A stretch of DNA of 64,000 nucleotides from Paenibacillus caseinilyticus (lineage in GTDB: Bacteria; Bacillota; Bacilli; Paenibacillales; NBRC-103111): contig NZ_JAQAGY010000004.1 in NCBI RefSeq assembly GCF_027533645.1, positions 186,001 to 250,000 on the forward strand. Direction: 5' to 3'. Positions 43,657 to 52,150 of this stretch are shown here, piece after piece. How positions within the stretch are numbered: position 1 is the first letter of the stretch; each line of letters opens with the position of its first letter. A model generated the notes under the pieces. It made no database searches, had not been told where the DNA came from, and saw only the letters and a program-made list of their open reading frames with translations. Position numbers and translations under genes: made by a program.

Positions 43657-46584
43657 TTAGTCCTCCCCGAGCTTGACGGCTTGATGGATACGGATACGCG
43701 AGACGATATAGGCCAGGATCGACAGGCCGATGAGCATCATGAATCCGACGATGACATACAGCCGCGCCTCGTCCCGCGGGTCGAAGAGCACCTGGAACGG
43801 AGGCACCTGCGTCTTCGGATCGAAGGACATCTCGAAGAGGGGCACGAAGAGCCGGCTGGCCAGGCTGCCGGTCCCCATGCCGATGGCAATGGCTGCGCCC
43901 GATATCAGCACCTGCTCGGCCGCCAGCATGCCAATAAGCTGGGGCAGCGAGATGCCCATCGCCCGGAAGATGCCGTACTGCAGCGTACGGGCATGCAGGG
44001 AGAGTACCCAATAGAGCAGAAAGCCGAAGAAGCAGATGCACACCGAGATCAGAAAACCGAGCGTCATCACGCCGTTGATCGCCAGCTGGAACGGCTCCTT
44101 GACCGCCTTGATCTGCTCCTGCTTCGCATCCCGGAGCTCCTCGAGCTGGAAGCCCTGCTCCTTCACGGCGGCATAGACGCCCTGGCTGGACGCGCCTTCT
44201 TTCAGCTTCAGCCATACCTCATACGGCTCCAGCGCCAGATTGTTCTGGATGTAGGACAAGTGTCCGACGATCAGCTTCGGCCTGGACACCTTGGCACCGT
44301 CCGGTCCGCCCGTTTTCTCCTCCGTCGCACCGCTCCCGCTGCCTGAGCCCGGGTTCGGATTCCATGAAGGCCAGTAGTCGATAATCCCGTAGACGGTGAA
44401 GGGCACGGGCTCCACTCCCTTCCAGCCGATCGAGACCGTCTCCCCCTCCTTCACCCCGTATTCCTCGGCAACCGACCGCGAGATGAGCACCGCGGAAGGC
44501 CGGGAGGCGATCAGATTGAGATAGTCGCGGATATGGTGGTCCAGCAGGCCATTGCGCATCCAGGCGGTCTCGCCGAAAGCTTTGGTATCGATGCCCATAA
44601 GCTGGACGCTGCCGGATGTTTTGCCCTTGATGAGATCAGCGCCGGGTCGGACGAACACCTTCGCTGCGCTCTCCACCCCCGGGAGCTGGGTGAACGGCAG
44701 AAAAGACGGCTCCGTATACTGGGTTCTCCGAGGCGGCTCGGGGGGAGTGTCCTCCTCCGCAGCCAGGGGCTGCACCACCTCCTGCTCCTGTTCCTCCTGA
44801 AGCTCGCTGTACAGAATGACCGGAGGGGCATCGTTCTCCCACCGGATCTGCATCGTAATATCGGCGCCGGCGGCATAGCGGATCTTATCCGCGGTATTGG
44901 CGTTGATCGTGCGGGTCGCGCTCGCCCCGAACAGTCCGGTGGCAATCGTAACGATGAGGAATACCATGATGATCTGGTACTGTACGATCGAACGGCTGAC
45001 CTGAAGCATCGCAGCATACAGCGACGGAGGCCACCAGCGGCGCCCGGCCCGGTACACCAGCATAATCAGCCACGGGTAGAGCCGCAGCACGAGCAGACCG
45101 GTTCCGAGGATGAACAGCGCCGGAATAAGGAACAGCAGCGGATCCACTCTCAGATCGTTGGAAGAGAGCCCAAGCGATAACAGGTCCTTCATACGCGTAC
45201 GGTAATTGTACAGCCCGTAGAGCGCCAGCCCGATCAGGATCGCGTCCAGTCCGAATCGGTGCCAGAACGAGCTCGTGTCTTTCCGCGCCGACTGCTGCTT
45301 ATGCTGGGTGATGCTCAGCCGGGTGGCGAGGAAGACCGGGATGAGCGTCATAACGAGGGACACGCCGACCGCAGCCAGGGCATAGACATACGCGTCCCCG
45401 TTCAGGTTCACTTCGAGCTTCGCACGCTGCACGAATTCGAGGAAGCCGCTGGAGGCTCCCAGCATCTTCGTCAGCCAGACACCGGCATAGGGCCCGAGGA
45501 ACAGGGCGCACGCCCCTAAGATCAGTCCTTCCGCAGCATAGCTGAGAATGATCTGCAGGCGGCTCGCGCCCCGGCTGCGGAGGACGGCGATCTCGGTCTT
45601 CTGCCGGTCGGTGATCAGTGCGGCCACCATATACAAGTAGAAGGCCAGCATCAGCATCACCGGCACGTTCAGCGACCACAGCATCGTCCGCAGGCTCTTC
45701 TCCTTGGCATGATAGGCGGCCAGCGTCTGCATCGCGGGCGCATTCTTGTTATGGCTCTCGTAGCGGGCATCCATATGCTCCTGGATCTCGCGGTCCGCCC
45801 GCTCGAAGTCGGATGCCGAGGCGAGCGTCATCCGGGTATAGTCCAGCGCGGCGTACCAGTAGCCAGCCTGTACGTTCAGCTTGCCGCCCTCTGTAAAATC
45901 TCGCTCGAACAGCCCAAAATCGATCAGAAAGCTGTTCTTGTAGCTGCTCGGAATGTTGTACCAGTACAGGTCCCCGTAATCGCTGCGGTCGAAGATCCCG
46001 ACTGGCTTCACATAGACCGGCTCGCTGCCGGGCTCGAGCCGAAGGGCGAATACGCCGTCCAGTACCATGGACAGCTCCGTCAGCGCCTCACCCACAACGA
46101 GCGTCTCATAGACGCCGTCCACCGGCTCCTTCGCCGGCATCCGCCCGTCGATAAGACGGATATGCTCTTCCATGCCGTCCAGCGCGGTAAGGTCGGCCGA
46201 CCGCTGCTTGTTCGGGTCCGCCTTATTCGACTGGGCGGGGAGCAGGCCGTAGCGCTGGGTCGACCTCTCGCGGACATACGCCTGCAGGGGGAGGCCGAAG
46301 CGCTCGCCTGCTTCCCGCATCAGCGCGTCGGTCTCCGGCAGGCTGATCTTCTTGTTCTCCGCGTCCTCACCCAGCTGTGCGGACAGCCAATAGATGCCAG
46401 GATACTGGCTGCCCTCCAGCTGCAGCTGCCTCAGCTCCTGGACGAGCAGGCGCTGCAGGATCGCGTTCGTGTAGACCGGCATGCTGCTCGCCAGCGCCAC
46501 GGACAGGACGAGCCCGAGCAGCAGGCTGATCTCGAGCCACTTGTTGTTCATCATCTTGCGCAGGATCATCAGAAAGAGTGCCAA
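43657..46584 (-). CDS. Large FtsX-family ABC permease
   Basis: The 975-residue membrane protein has a first helix (about 16-36), a large extracellular domain, FtsX-type helices (about 308-450), four more helices and a second extracellular domain (about 590-800), and a C-terminal FtsX triple (about 830-950). It contains two full FtsX units, so one chain can form the whole channel. It exports peptides, lipoproteins or lipids, or transmits force for surface processes; the cargo is unknown. The TTG start lies 8 nt after AGGAGGC. It sits between the adaptor and the second ATPase genes. Confidence 0.88.
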   Translation of the reverse strand: MALFLMILRKMMNNKWLEISLLLGLVLSVALASSMPVYTNAILQRLLVQELRQLQLEGSQYPGIYWLSAQLGEDAENKKISLPETDALMREAGERFGLPLQAYVRERSTQRYGLLPAQSNKADPNKQRSADLTALDGMEEHIRLIDGRMPAKEPVDGVYETLVVGEALTELSMVLDGVFALRLEPGSEPVYVKPVGIFDRSDYGDLYWYNIPSSYKNSFLIDFGLFERDFTEGGKLNVQAGYWYAALDYTRMTLASASDFERADREIQEHMDARYESHNKNAPAMQTLAAYHAKEKSLRTMLWSLNVPVMLMLAFYLYMVAALITDRQKTEIAVLRSRGASRLQIILSYAAEGLILGACALFLGPYAGVWLTKMLGASSGFLEFVQRAKLEVNLNGDAYVYALAAVGVSLVMTLIPVFLATRLSITQHKQQSARKDTSSFWHRFGLDAILIGLALYGLYNYRTRMKDLLSLGLSSNDLRVDPLLFLIPALFILGTGLLVLRLYPWLIMLVYRAGRRWWPPSLYAAMLQVSRSIVQYQIIMVFLIVTIATGLFGASATRTINANTADKIRYAAGADITMQIRWENDAPPVILYSELQEEQEQEVVQPLAAEEDTPPEPPRRTQYTEPSFLPFTQLPGVESAAKVFVRPGADLIKGKTSGSVQLMGIDTKAFGETAWMRNGLLDHHIRDYLNLIASRPSAVLISRSVAEEYGVKEGETVSIGWKGVEPVPFTVYGIIDYWPSWNPNPGSGSGSGATEEKTGGPDGAKVSRPKLIVGHLSYIQNNLALEPYEVWLKLKEGASSQGVYAAVKEQGFQLEELRDAKQEQIKAVKEPFQLAINGVMTLGFLISVCICFFGFLLYWVLSLHARTLQYGIFRAMGISLPQLIGMLAAEQVLISGAAIAIGMGTGSLASRLFVPLFEMSFDPKTQVPPFQVLFDPRDEARLYVIVGFMMLIGLSILAYIVSRIRIHQAVKLGED

Positions 46585-46596
46585 CGTCCCAGCCTC

Positions 46597-47631
46597 CTAG
46601 TTGTCCAGAATAATCCGCTGCCCCTCGCTGACGCCCTTGCGAATCTCCACCTCGGTTGCGGATACGATGCCCTTCTCCACATCGACCTCCTTGCGGCTTT
46701 CGCCTTCCATCACCTGCACGTAATCTCTTCCCATATAGCTGCGCAGCCCCGCTCTTGGAATGACGACTACGCCGGCCCTCTGCTCCGTCACGATCGTGAT
46801 ATCCGCATGGGAACCGATCGCCGTGTCGGCCGGCAGCCCCTCGACACTGAGAACCACCGACTTCGCATTGATCTCGTCGGCCGTCTTGTTTCCGCTCGGC
46901 GGAGCGCTCAGCGGCGTCTGAACGACTTGGCCCGGATAGGCCTTGTCTTTGATCTTGACGCTCGCCTCCATTCCGATCTGCACCCCCGCCAGATCGTTCG
47001 GTCCCGCCGCCGTGTAGACCAGCTTCATCTGCTTCGGATCGGAGACGGTCACAATATCCTCGTAAGCGGTTACTTCATCACCCGGCTTAATCGGATCCAG
47101 ATACGAGACGATGCCGTCCACTTCGGCCACCAGCCTCGACCGCTTGAGCTGGTTCTGCAGAGAGTTCATCTGAATCCGGGCGCTTTCGAGATCGAGCGCC
47201 TTGATCCGGAGGGCGGGATCGTCCGCCGGCTTACTCTGCAGCTCCTGCTTCAATCCGATCTCGATCTTCTCGATGGCAATCTCCTGCAGCCGGATTTTGT
47301 CATCCAGGTCGCTGGTCTCCGTCTCTGCGATCACATCCCCCGCTCTCACCTTGTCACCCAGCTTTACATGCAGCGCGACAAGGCGGGCACCGGATTCGGT
47401 AAAATGCAGATAATCCATCCGTTCGGATACGAACGTGGCATCACCCGTGATGCCCTTGGCGATATCGGAACGCTTCGCCTCATAGATCGTCAGCGTCTCC
47501 TTGACCGGCTCGACGAGCGGCGGCTGCAGCTCCTGCTCCTCGACTGGCAGCAGCGAACAGCCGGCGAGCAGGAACACCAGGCCCCAGATGCCTGCGGCAT
47601 AGAGCATCTTCCTATTCTTCTTCGTGAGCAA
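46597..47631 (-). CDS. MacA-like membrane-fusion lipoprotein
   Basis: The protein (344 residues from the TTG start) has a lipobox FLLAGC (Cys25), so it is anchored on the outer face of the membrane. A biotinyl-lipoyl-like half motif (GARLVALHVKLGDKVRAGDVI) and its partner (VDGIVSYLDPIKPGDEV) flank an alpha-helical hairpin (about 110-165). The beta barrel follows. It is the periplasmic-adaptor type subunit of the exporter. I chose TTG 47631 for its 9-nt spacing from GGAGG; an ATG three codons earlier abuts that site. It overlaps the end of the first ATPase gene by about 20 bp. Confidence 0.87.
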   Translation of the reverse strand: MLTKKNRKMLYAAGIWGLVFLLAGCSLLPVEEQELQPPLVEPVKETLTIYEAKRSDIAKGITGDATFVSERMDYLHFTESGARLVALHVKLGDKVRAGDVIAETETSDLDDKIRLQEIAIEKIEIGLKQELQSKPADDPALRIKALDLESARIQMNSLQNQLKRSRLVAEVDGIVSYLDPIKPGDEVTAYEDIVTVSDPKQMKLVYTAAGPNDLAGVQIGMEASVKIKDKAYPGQVVQTPLSAPPSGNKTADEINAKSVVLSVEGLPADTAIGSHADITIVTEQRAGVVVIPRAGLRSYMGRDYVQVMEGESRKEVDVEKGIVSATEVEIRKGVSEGQRIILDN

Positions 47632-48313
47632 TACGACCATCCTCCAGTGTGTAGATCTGATCAGCAGCGCTCATGATCGCAGGGTCGTGCGTGGTCAGGA
47701 TCACGGTCATTCCTTCGTCTCTCACAAGGCTCCGGAAAGCCTGCATGACCTGCATCCCCATCTTGCTGTCGAGCTCGGCGGTCGGCTCGTCCGCCAGAAT
47801 CAGTGAAGGCTTGTGGGCGATGGCTCTTGCGATGGCCACCCGCTGCTGCTCGCCCCCCGACATCTCGTAGGGTCTGTGCTTCATCCGGGCCCTGAGCCCG
47901 ACGAGCTCCAGCGCATACTCCCCGTATTCCTTATATAGAGCCGGCTTCACACCGGCGATGCGCAGCCCGAATTCCACGTTCTCGTAGGCGGTCATCAGCG
48001 GAACCAGACCGAAGGACTGAAAGATCAGCCCCATCTGCCTGCGCCTCAGCTCGCTCCGTTTTTTCTCGGGATACCGGGCCAGATCCTCTCCTGCGAACAT
48101 GACCGTACCTTCCGTCGGCCGGTCCAGCATCCCCAGAATGTTGATCAGCGTGGTCTTGCCCGAGCCCGACCTTCCCCGCAGCGCGATCAGCCGCCTGGCA
48201 GGAATCGTGAGGTCCGCCCCCCTCAGAGCACTGATGGAAGCGCTTCCTTTGCCGAACACCCGGGTGATGCCCACCGCCTTCACGAGCGGCTCTGCAGGTT
48301 GTTCCTTCATCAT
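47612..48313 (-). CDS. ABC exporter ATPase (first ATPase of the operon)
   Basis: The 233-residue MacB/LolD-type ATPase has Walker A LRGRSGSGKTTLI, Q-loop LIFQSFGLVPLM, signature MSGGEQQR, Walker B LILADEPTAELD and switch TTHD. It heads the exporter operon (this ATPase, adaptor, permease, second ATPase) and has motif copy C upstream. Two different ATPases with one permease suggest a heterodimeric engine. Confidence 0.92.
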   Translation of the reverse strand: MMKEQPAEPLVKAVGITRVFGKGSASISALRGADLTIPARRLIALRGRSGSGKTTLINILGMLDRPTEGTVMFAGEDLARYPEKKRSELRRRQMGLIFQSFGLVPLMTAYENVEFGLRIAGVKPALYKEYGEYALELVGLRARMKHRPYEMSGGEQQRVAIARAIAHKPSLILADEPTAELDSKMGMQVMQAFRSLVRDEGMTVILTTHDPAIMSAADQIYTLEDGRIAHEEE

Positions 48314-48383
48314 CCCCCACCCTTCCTTCTCTACACGGTACGATTCCCTAGGTTAACCATACAATGAAAAACGACACCCTTTT

Positions 48384-48416
48384 TAGGGGGTTCTGTGCGA
48401 ATTTATAGGGTCATTC
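48384..48416 (-). promoter_or_regulatory. Shared G-run/TTTATAGG motif, copy C
   Basis: On the plus strand TTAGGGGGTTCTGTGCGA is followed by ATTTATAGGGTCATTC. It lies 71-103 bp before the first exporter ATPase gene, at the same distance as copy A from its gene. Confidence 0.6.
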
Positions 48417-48445
48417 GGGCATGGCCGGACGCTCAAAAAATAAAG

Positions 48446-48477
48446 TTGACCCGGTACCTAGGTACCGGGTTTATAAT
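48446..48477 (+). promoter_or_regulatory. MerR-type promoter with palindrome in a 20-bp spacer
   Basis: TTGACC (48446-48451) and TATAAT (48472-48477) are 20 bp apart. Between them lies a perfect 22-bp palindrome (half-site ACCCGGTACCT). Overlong spacers filled by a dyad are the hallmark of MerR-activated promoters. It drives merR and the thioredoxin-fold gene. Confidence 0.88.
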
Positions 48478-48502
48478 AACGGCATACGGGGAGTGATGAA
48501 GG

Positions 48503-48916
48503 ATGCGATGGCTTACCGTCAGCCAATTGGCCAAGGAAACACAGGTTACGGTCGAGACGATTAAATTCTATGAAAGGAAGGGACTGCTCGCCAAGCCTCC
48601 GAGAACGGAGTCCGGCTACCGGATGTTTCCGGAGAGCGCGACTGTCGATATGGCATTGATCAAACGCGCTCAGGAGATCGGATTTACCCTGCAGGAAATC
48701 CGCCACTTGCTTACGATGGTCCGGGAGGAAGACGATTATCCGACGGAGGAGATGCATGCCTTTGCTGTACGGAAAGTGGAAGAACTCGAGCGGCAGATCC
48801 GCCGGCTGCAGAGCTTCAAGGAGCTGCTCGAGCAGATCGCACGGCGTCCTTACGATGCGGCTCCTCCCCTGCCCAAGCAGGAGTGTCCTCTTCTGACCAG
48901 ACTGATGAAAGGGTGA
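48503..48916 (+). CDS. MerR-family transcriptional regulator
   Basis: The 137-residue protein has the MerR winged helix (LTVSQLAKETQVTVETIKFYERKGLL and RTESGYRMFPES), a dimerisation helix (about 75-115) and a short tail with one Cys (KQECPLL, about residue 128). MerR itself needs three Cys for mercury; here only one is present, so the signal is probably a thiol or redox state or another ligand. It lies downstream of its own dyad promoter and next to the thioredoxin-fold gene. Confidence 0.9.
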   Translation: MRWLTVSQLAKETQVTVETIKFYERKGLLAKPPRTESGYRMFPESATVDMALIKRAQEIGFTLQEIRHLLTMVREEDDYPTEEMHAFAVRKVEELERQIRRLQSFKELLEQIARRPYDAAPPLPKQECPLLTRLMKG

Positions 48917-48921
48917 ATGAT

Positions 48922-49197
48922 GTGGGTAAACGGATCGAAGTGTTCACGGACAGCGGGAAGTACGGAGACCAATTTACGGAACGGGTCAAGGACGTTGCCT
49001 GTCCAAGATGTGTCATCACGGTATACGATGCCCATCAGCCGGATGCGCTCGAGACGATGCGGGCCAAAGCCGAAGCCTATGGCGTGACGGTACTGCCGTC
49101 CGTCGCCGTCGATGGCCAGCTCGTCGATATGGACTCCCTGCAGCAGGGGAACATCCGGAAGGTCCTGCACCATCTGTTTAAGAAGAGCTTGTCATGA
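48922..49197 (+). CDS. Small thioredoxin/glutaredoxin-fold protein
   Basis: The 91-residue protein begins GKRIEVFTDSG and has a CPRC motif at about residues 25-28 (VACPRCVITVYDAH). VTVLPSVAVDG carries the cis-Pro loop of the thioredoxin fold. Relatives that I recall have an additional CPxC near residue 10; here that place reads DSGKYGD without Cys. It may reduce disulfides or bind metal. The GTG start follows AGGGTGA by 6 nt; a longer frame overlaps merR. It is co-transcribed with merR. Confidence 0.78.
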   Translation: MGKRIEVFTDSGKYGDQFTERVKDVACPRCVITVYDAHQPDALETMRAKAEAYGVTVLPSVAVDGQLVDMDSLQQGNIRKVLHHLFKKSLS

Positions 49198-49210
49198 ACC
49201 GCTTATGAGT

Positions 49211-49265
49211 AAAAAAAGAGGCAGCGGTACGGGGGAAGGACCGCCTCCCCGGTAAACCGCTGCCT
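49211..49265 (-). terminator. Terminator of the 11-gene operon
   Basis: AGGCAGCGGT and ACCGCTGCCT arms enclose a partly paired loop; seven T follow on the minus strand. It is between convergent transcripts. Confidence 0.85.
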
Positions 49266-49315
49266 GATTCATTCCTATCCTGATTGCCCGTCTGGTTTGT
49301 ACGGGCAGCAGGGAC

Positions 49316-50725
49316 TTATTTGCTCTGAAGCGCCCACAGGAAGCTCGCCTCAAAAATTTTCCACGCGTCGTTCGTCGTTTTGCCGGACATGCCTGCAGCC
49401 ATGTAGAAGAACACAGTCCGGGCCGGAACGGTCTCGCCCTTCATATTCTTCGAGCCTTTCTCATAAGTGTAGATGGCCGCTTTCTTCTCATCACCGGCAA
49501 CGGTCGCAATGACCGTCGCGCTCTTGCCCGGCACGCCATAGTCAATCCGGCCGTCCTCGGTGTACACGTCGAGGGATCCGGTTACGCCCGCAGCGATCGG
49601 ATGGCTGGCATCCTTGATCGTAATCTTCTTGACCTTCTCCACACTGCTGTTCTCCGAAGTGGAGGACATGCCGAGATCGCCCATCGCAATAGCTTTATTG
49701 TAGATGACGGGGATCTCCAGCGTTTTCATATGATCCAGGTTTTCTTTGACATACTTGGAGTTCGTCGTTTCGCTGATGAAGATCAGATCGAAGCCCTTGA
49801 TGCGCTCCGGGGACAGGCGGCGGTCGATCAGGTAACTGACCACGAAGCCTTGGGCCTTCAGCCGGTCCCCGATGATGACATCCTCAGCGGCTTTCTCACG
49901 GCCAACGATGAGCAGTTTCTTGCCCTTCGGGGACACCGTTGCGGCCGGTTCATCGTCTTTGGACGTATCGGGTTTGTCATCCGGTTTGGCCGCAGGCTCC
50001 TCTTTGTCCTGCGTGCCGGCAGCCGGCTTCTCTGGTGCGTCCGCGCTGCCGCCGGCAAGCAGGTTCTTCGCCTCGTAGCTCGCTAGGGCCAGCATACGGC
50101 GGGTTGCAGGCGATGTTCCGTCGAAGCTGCCGCCCTCCGCGGTCATCAGCTTCTTCTCCAGAGCGAGCGCGACATACGGCTTCGCCCAGTCGGCTACCGT
50201 AGCGTCCGCCACAGGCGCCGCACTGCTCGCAGCCTCTTCGAGGCCCAGGCCGCGGATCAGGAACGCCGACAGCTCTTGTCTCGATACCGGACCGGCCGGA
50301 TTATAGAGGACGCCCTCGGCATCATAGCCGTTCGTCAGGCCGGCTTTCTTCAGCGCCTCAATGTAAGGAAGCGCATACGAATTGGCCGGATCATTCGCGG
50401 AGACATCCTTGAAGGACGAGGAAGTCAGTGTCCCGTCCACCGGCAGCTTGAATATAATGGACGCCACCTTGGCGAATTGGGCGCGGTTCATTTGCACGTC
50501 CAGACCGAACGTGTCATCCGAGAGGCCGTTGAAGACGCCTTCGGAGAGCAGCGTATTGAATTTGTCTTTCTGATCCTTCGGCAGGCCGGCGAGATCCTTG
50601 AAATCATCCGCCTTCTTCGCTGCCGCAATCCGCACTTCTCCCGGTGCAGCGGCCGAAGCCGCGAACGGCAGGAGGGTCATCCACACGAGCGCTAGGGACA
50701 AGAATGTCATTAGGGTTTTCTTCAT
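49316..50725 (-). CDS. SLH-anchored protein with a ThuA-like domain (paralogue 1)
   Basis: The 469-residue protein has a signal peptide (MKKTLMTFLSLALVWMTLLP, cleavage near ASA-A), three SLH repeats (about 38-225, with MNRAQFAKVASIIFKLP and SRQELSAFLIRGLGL very like the large SLH protein), a Lys/Asp/Pro linker, and a C-terminal ThuA/GATase-like domain (about 268-469). The latter opens KKLLIVGREKAAEDV and contains SHPIAAGVTGSLDVYT and VPGKSATVIATVAGDEKKAA. There is no Cys in the domain. It is the last gene of the operon. The ATG at 50725 fits GGAAGGTG. Confidence 0.85.
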   Translation of the reverse strand: MKKTLMTFLSLALVWMTLLPFAASAAAPGEVRIAAAKKADDFKDLAGLPKDQKDKFNTLLSEGVFNGLSDDTFGLDVQMNRAQFAKVASIIFKLPVDGTLTSSSFKDVSANDPANSYALPYIEALKKAGLTNGYDAEGVLYNPAGPVSRQELSAFLIRGLGLEEAASSAAPVADATVADWAKPYVALALEKKLMTAEGGSFDGTSPATRRMLALASYEAKNLLAGGSADAPEKPAAGTQDKEEPAAKPDDKPDTSKDDEPAATVSPKGKKLLIVGREKAAEDVIIGDRLKAQGFVVSYLIDRRLSPERIKGFDLIFISETTNSKYVKENLDHMKTLEIPVIYNKAIAMGDLGMSSTSENSSVEKVKKITIKDASHPIAAGVTGSLDVYTEDGRIDYGVPGKSATVIATVAGDEKKAAIYTYEKGSKNMKGETVPARTVFFYMAAGMSGKTTNDAWKIFEASFLWALQSK

Positions 50726-50730
50726 TGAGT

Positions 50731-52071
50731 TCACCTTCCTGGACTGGATTTAGAAGCTTTCATCTCCTGAATGTTCTTGGTGGACTGTTCCTCGATCATG
50801 CGCACCGCAGTGACGGAATCCTTCGATTCCTTGAAGATCAGCGGAGCGAATACGTTCTGCAGCGGCACATCGTACCACAGCAGGCCCTGTGCCCGGGCAG
50901 CCGGCGGCATCGCGTTGCGGCTTGCGAAGACGGCGCCCGTATTGCGGCCCCGCATCTGCGGCAGGTTCTGCCCGAAGGCCTCCTGCACCGTGCGGCTCTG
51001 CAGCGGACCGATCACGCCCTCCCGGGACAGCTCGGTCTGATGCTCCTCCGACAGCAGAGAGGCCATGACCTGGAACGCCAGATCTTTTTGGGCCGACTGC
51101 TTCGTAATGAACATCGAATACAGATTCGGCTGGTAAGAGGTATTCGGCACATCAGCGAACGACGGGACGGAGACGATGTCAAAGTTCAGGTTCTTGTTCT
51201 GCTCGTGAAAGAGCGCGAGACGGTCGATGGTAGCTACAGCCATCGCGATGTTGCCTTCGGGGAACTTCTCCACGGTATCGAACTGGTTGGCGGGAATCTC
51301 ATAGAACCGCCTCAGGTTGTCGGCAGCTTTGACCCACCCCGGATCCCGCATGTCCGCCTTGTCCTCCGTCTCGCTGAGGGGCGAGAGCGAGAGTTGGTTG
51401 TAGTTCAGATAATGTCCGGGATTCTGGGAGTAGCCCTTATACGTGATCTCGCCTTCCACCCGTGTCAGCTTCTTGGCCAACTCGTAGAACTCGTCGTAGG
51501 TCATCCCGTTCTTCGGATAGTCGACCCCGAACTTGTCGAAGATATCCTTGTTGTAGAAGAGGACGAAATCGCTGTTCTGATAAGGAAGCCCGTACAGCTG
51601 CCCTTCCGGCGAGATGCTTCGGAGCTGGGCCATATAGGCCGGATTCAGGGCGCCCGTATCGAAGTTGTACTTCTTGACGAGCGGGCTGATGTCGTACTGC
51701 AGGTCGTTCGCAATGAGATACCGGTAGGCATTCATCCGCGTGTTATCCATGATGATGTCGGGAATCGTGCCGGCGGCAATCAGATCCTTGTACTGCCTGC
51801 CGGGATTATCCCAATGCACGTGCTTCACCTTGATATCAGGGAACTTCTTGCGGATCCAGGCCCCGATCTGTTTCTCGAAAATCTCTTCTTTGGCATAGAA
51901 GGCCGGCCAGACGGTGTAGATGAACAGCTCGTTCTCCGCCGTGGCTTTCTCCGCCGTGCCCGAATCTTTGGTCTTCACGGCTTCCGGCTGAGTTCCGGCC
52001 GGAGCATCCGTGCAGCCGCACAGGAGGGCAAGCACGATGGCTGCCGAGCAGGCTCCCGTCAGCTTGGGCAT
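50731..52071 (-). CDS. Extracellular solute-binding lipoprotein (copy 2)
   Basis: The 446-residue carbohydrate-type binding protein has a lipobox LLCGC (Cys20), so it is anchored on the outer membrane face. Mature sequence starts with FIYTVWPAFYAKEEIFEKQI and includes HWDNPGRQYKDLIAAGTIPD, typical of SBP family 1. It is closely paralogous to the binding protein at 53296-54615 (both share DIFDKFGVDYPKNGMTYDEF-like stretches and YKDLIAAGTIPDI). The ATG at 52071 follows GGGGGAAGAG. The substrate is unknown; the permeases are upstream in the operon. Confidence 0.9.
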   Translation of the reverse strand: MPKLTGACSAAIVLALLCGCTDAPAGTQPEAVKTKDSGTAEKATAENELFIYTVWPAFYAKEEIFEKQIGAWIRKKFPDIKVKHVHWDNPGRQYKDLIAAGTIPDIIMDNTRMNAYRYLIANDLQYDISPLVKKYNFDTGALNPAYMAQLRSISPEGQLYGLPYQNSDFVLFYNKDIFDKFGVDYPKNGMTYDEFYELAKKLTRVEGEITYKGYSQNPGHYLNYNQLSLSPLSETEDKADMRDPGWVKAADNLRRFYEIPANQFDTVEKFPEGNIAMAVATIDRLALFHEQNKNLNFDIVSVPSFADVPNTSYQPNLYSMFITKQSAQKDLAFQVMASLLSEEHQTELSREGVIGPLQSRTVQEAFGQNLPQMRGRNTGAVFASRNAMPPAARAQGLLWYDVPLQNVFAPLIFKESKDSVTAVRMIEEQSTKNIQEMKASKSSPGR

Positions 52072-52150
52072 GGATCTCTTCCCCCTCTCTGCCAGGTCCC
52101 CGGGCGGCCGTGGAACGGTACCCGGGGATGGCATGGATTGTGGGCCGGGA

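Noticed and set aside
45709..47676. Plus-strand open frame of 655 codons opposite the exporter permease and adaptor genes
   Set aside because: It covers two well-supported minus-strand genes and is arginine/leucine/histidine-rich as antisense frames are.
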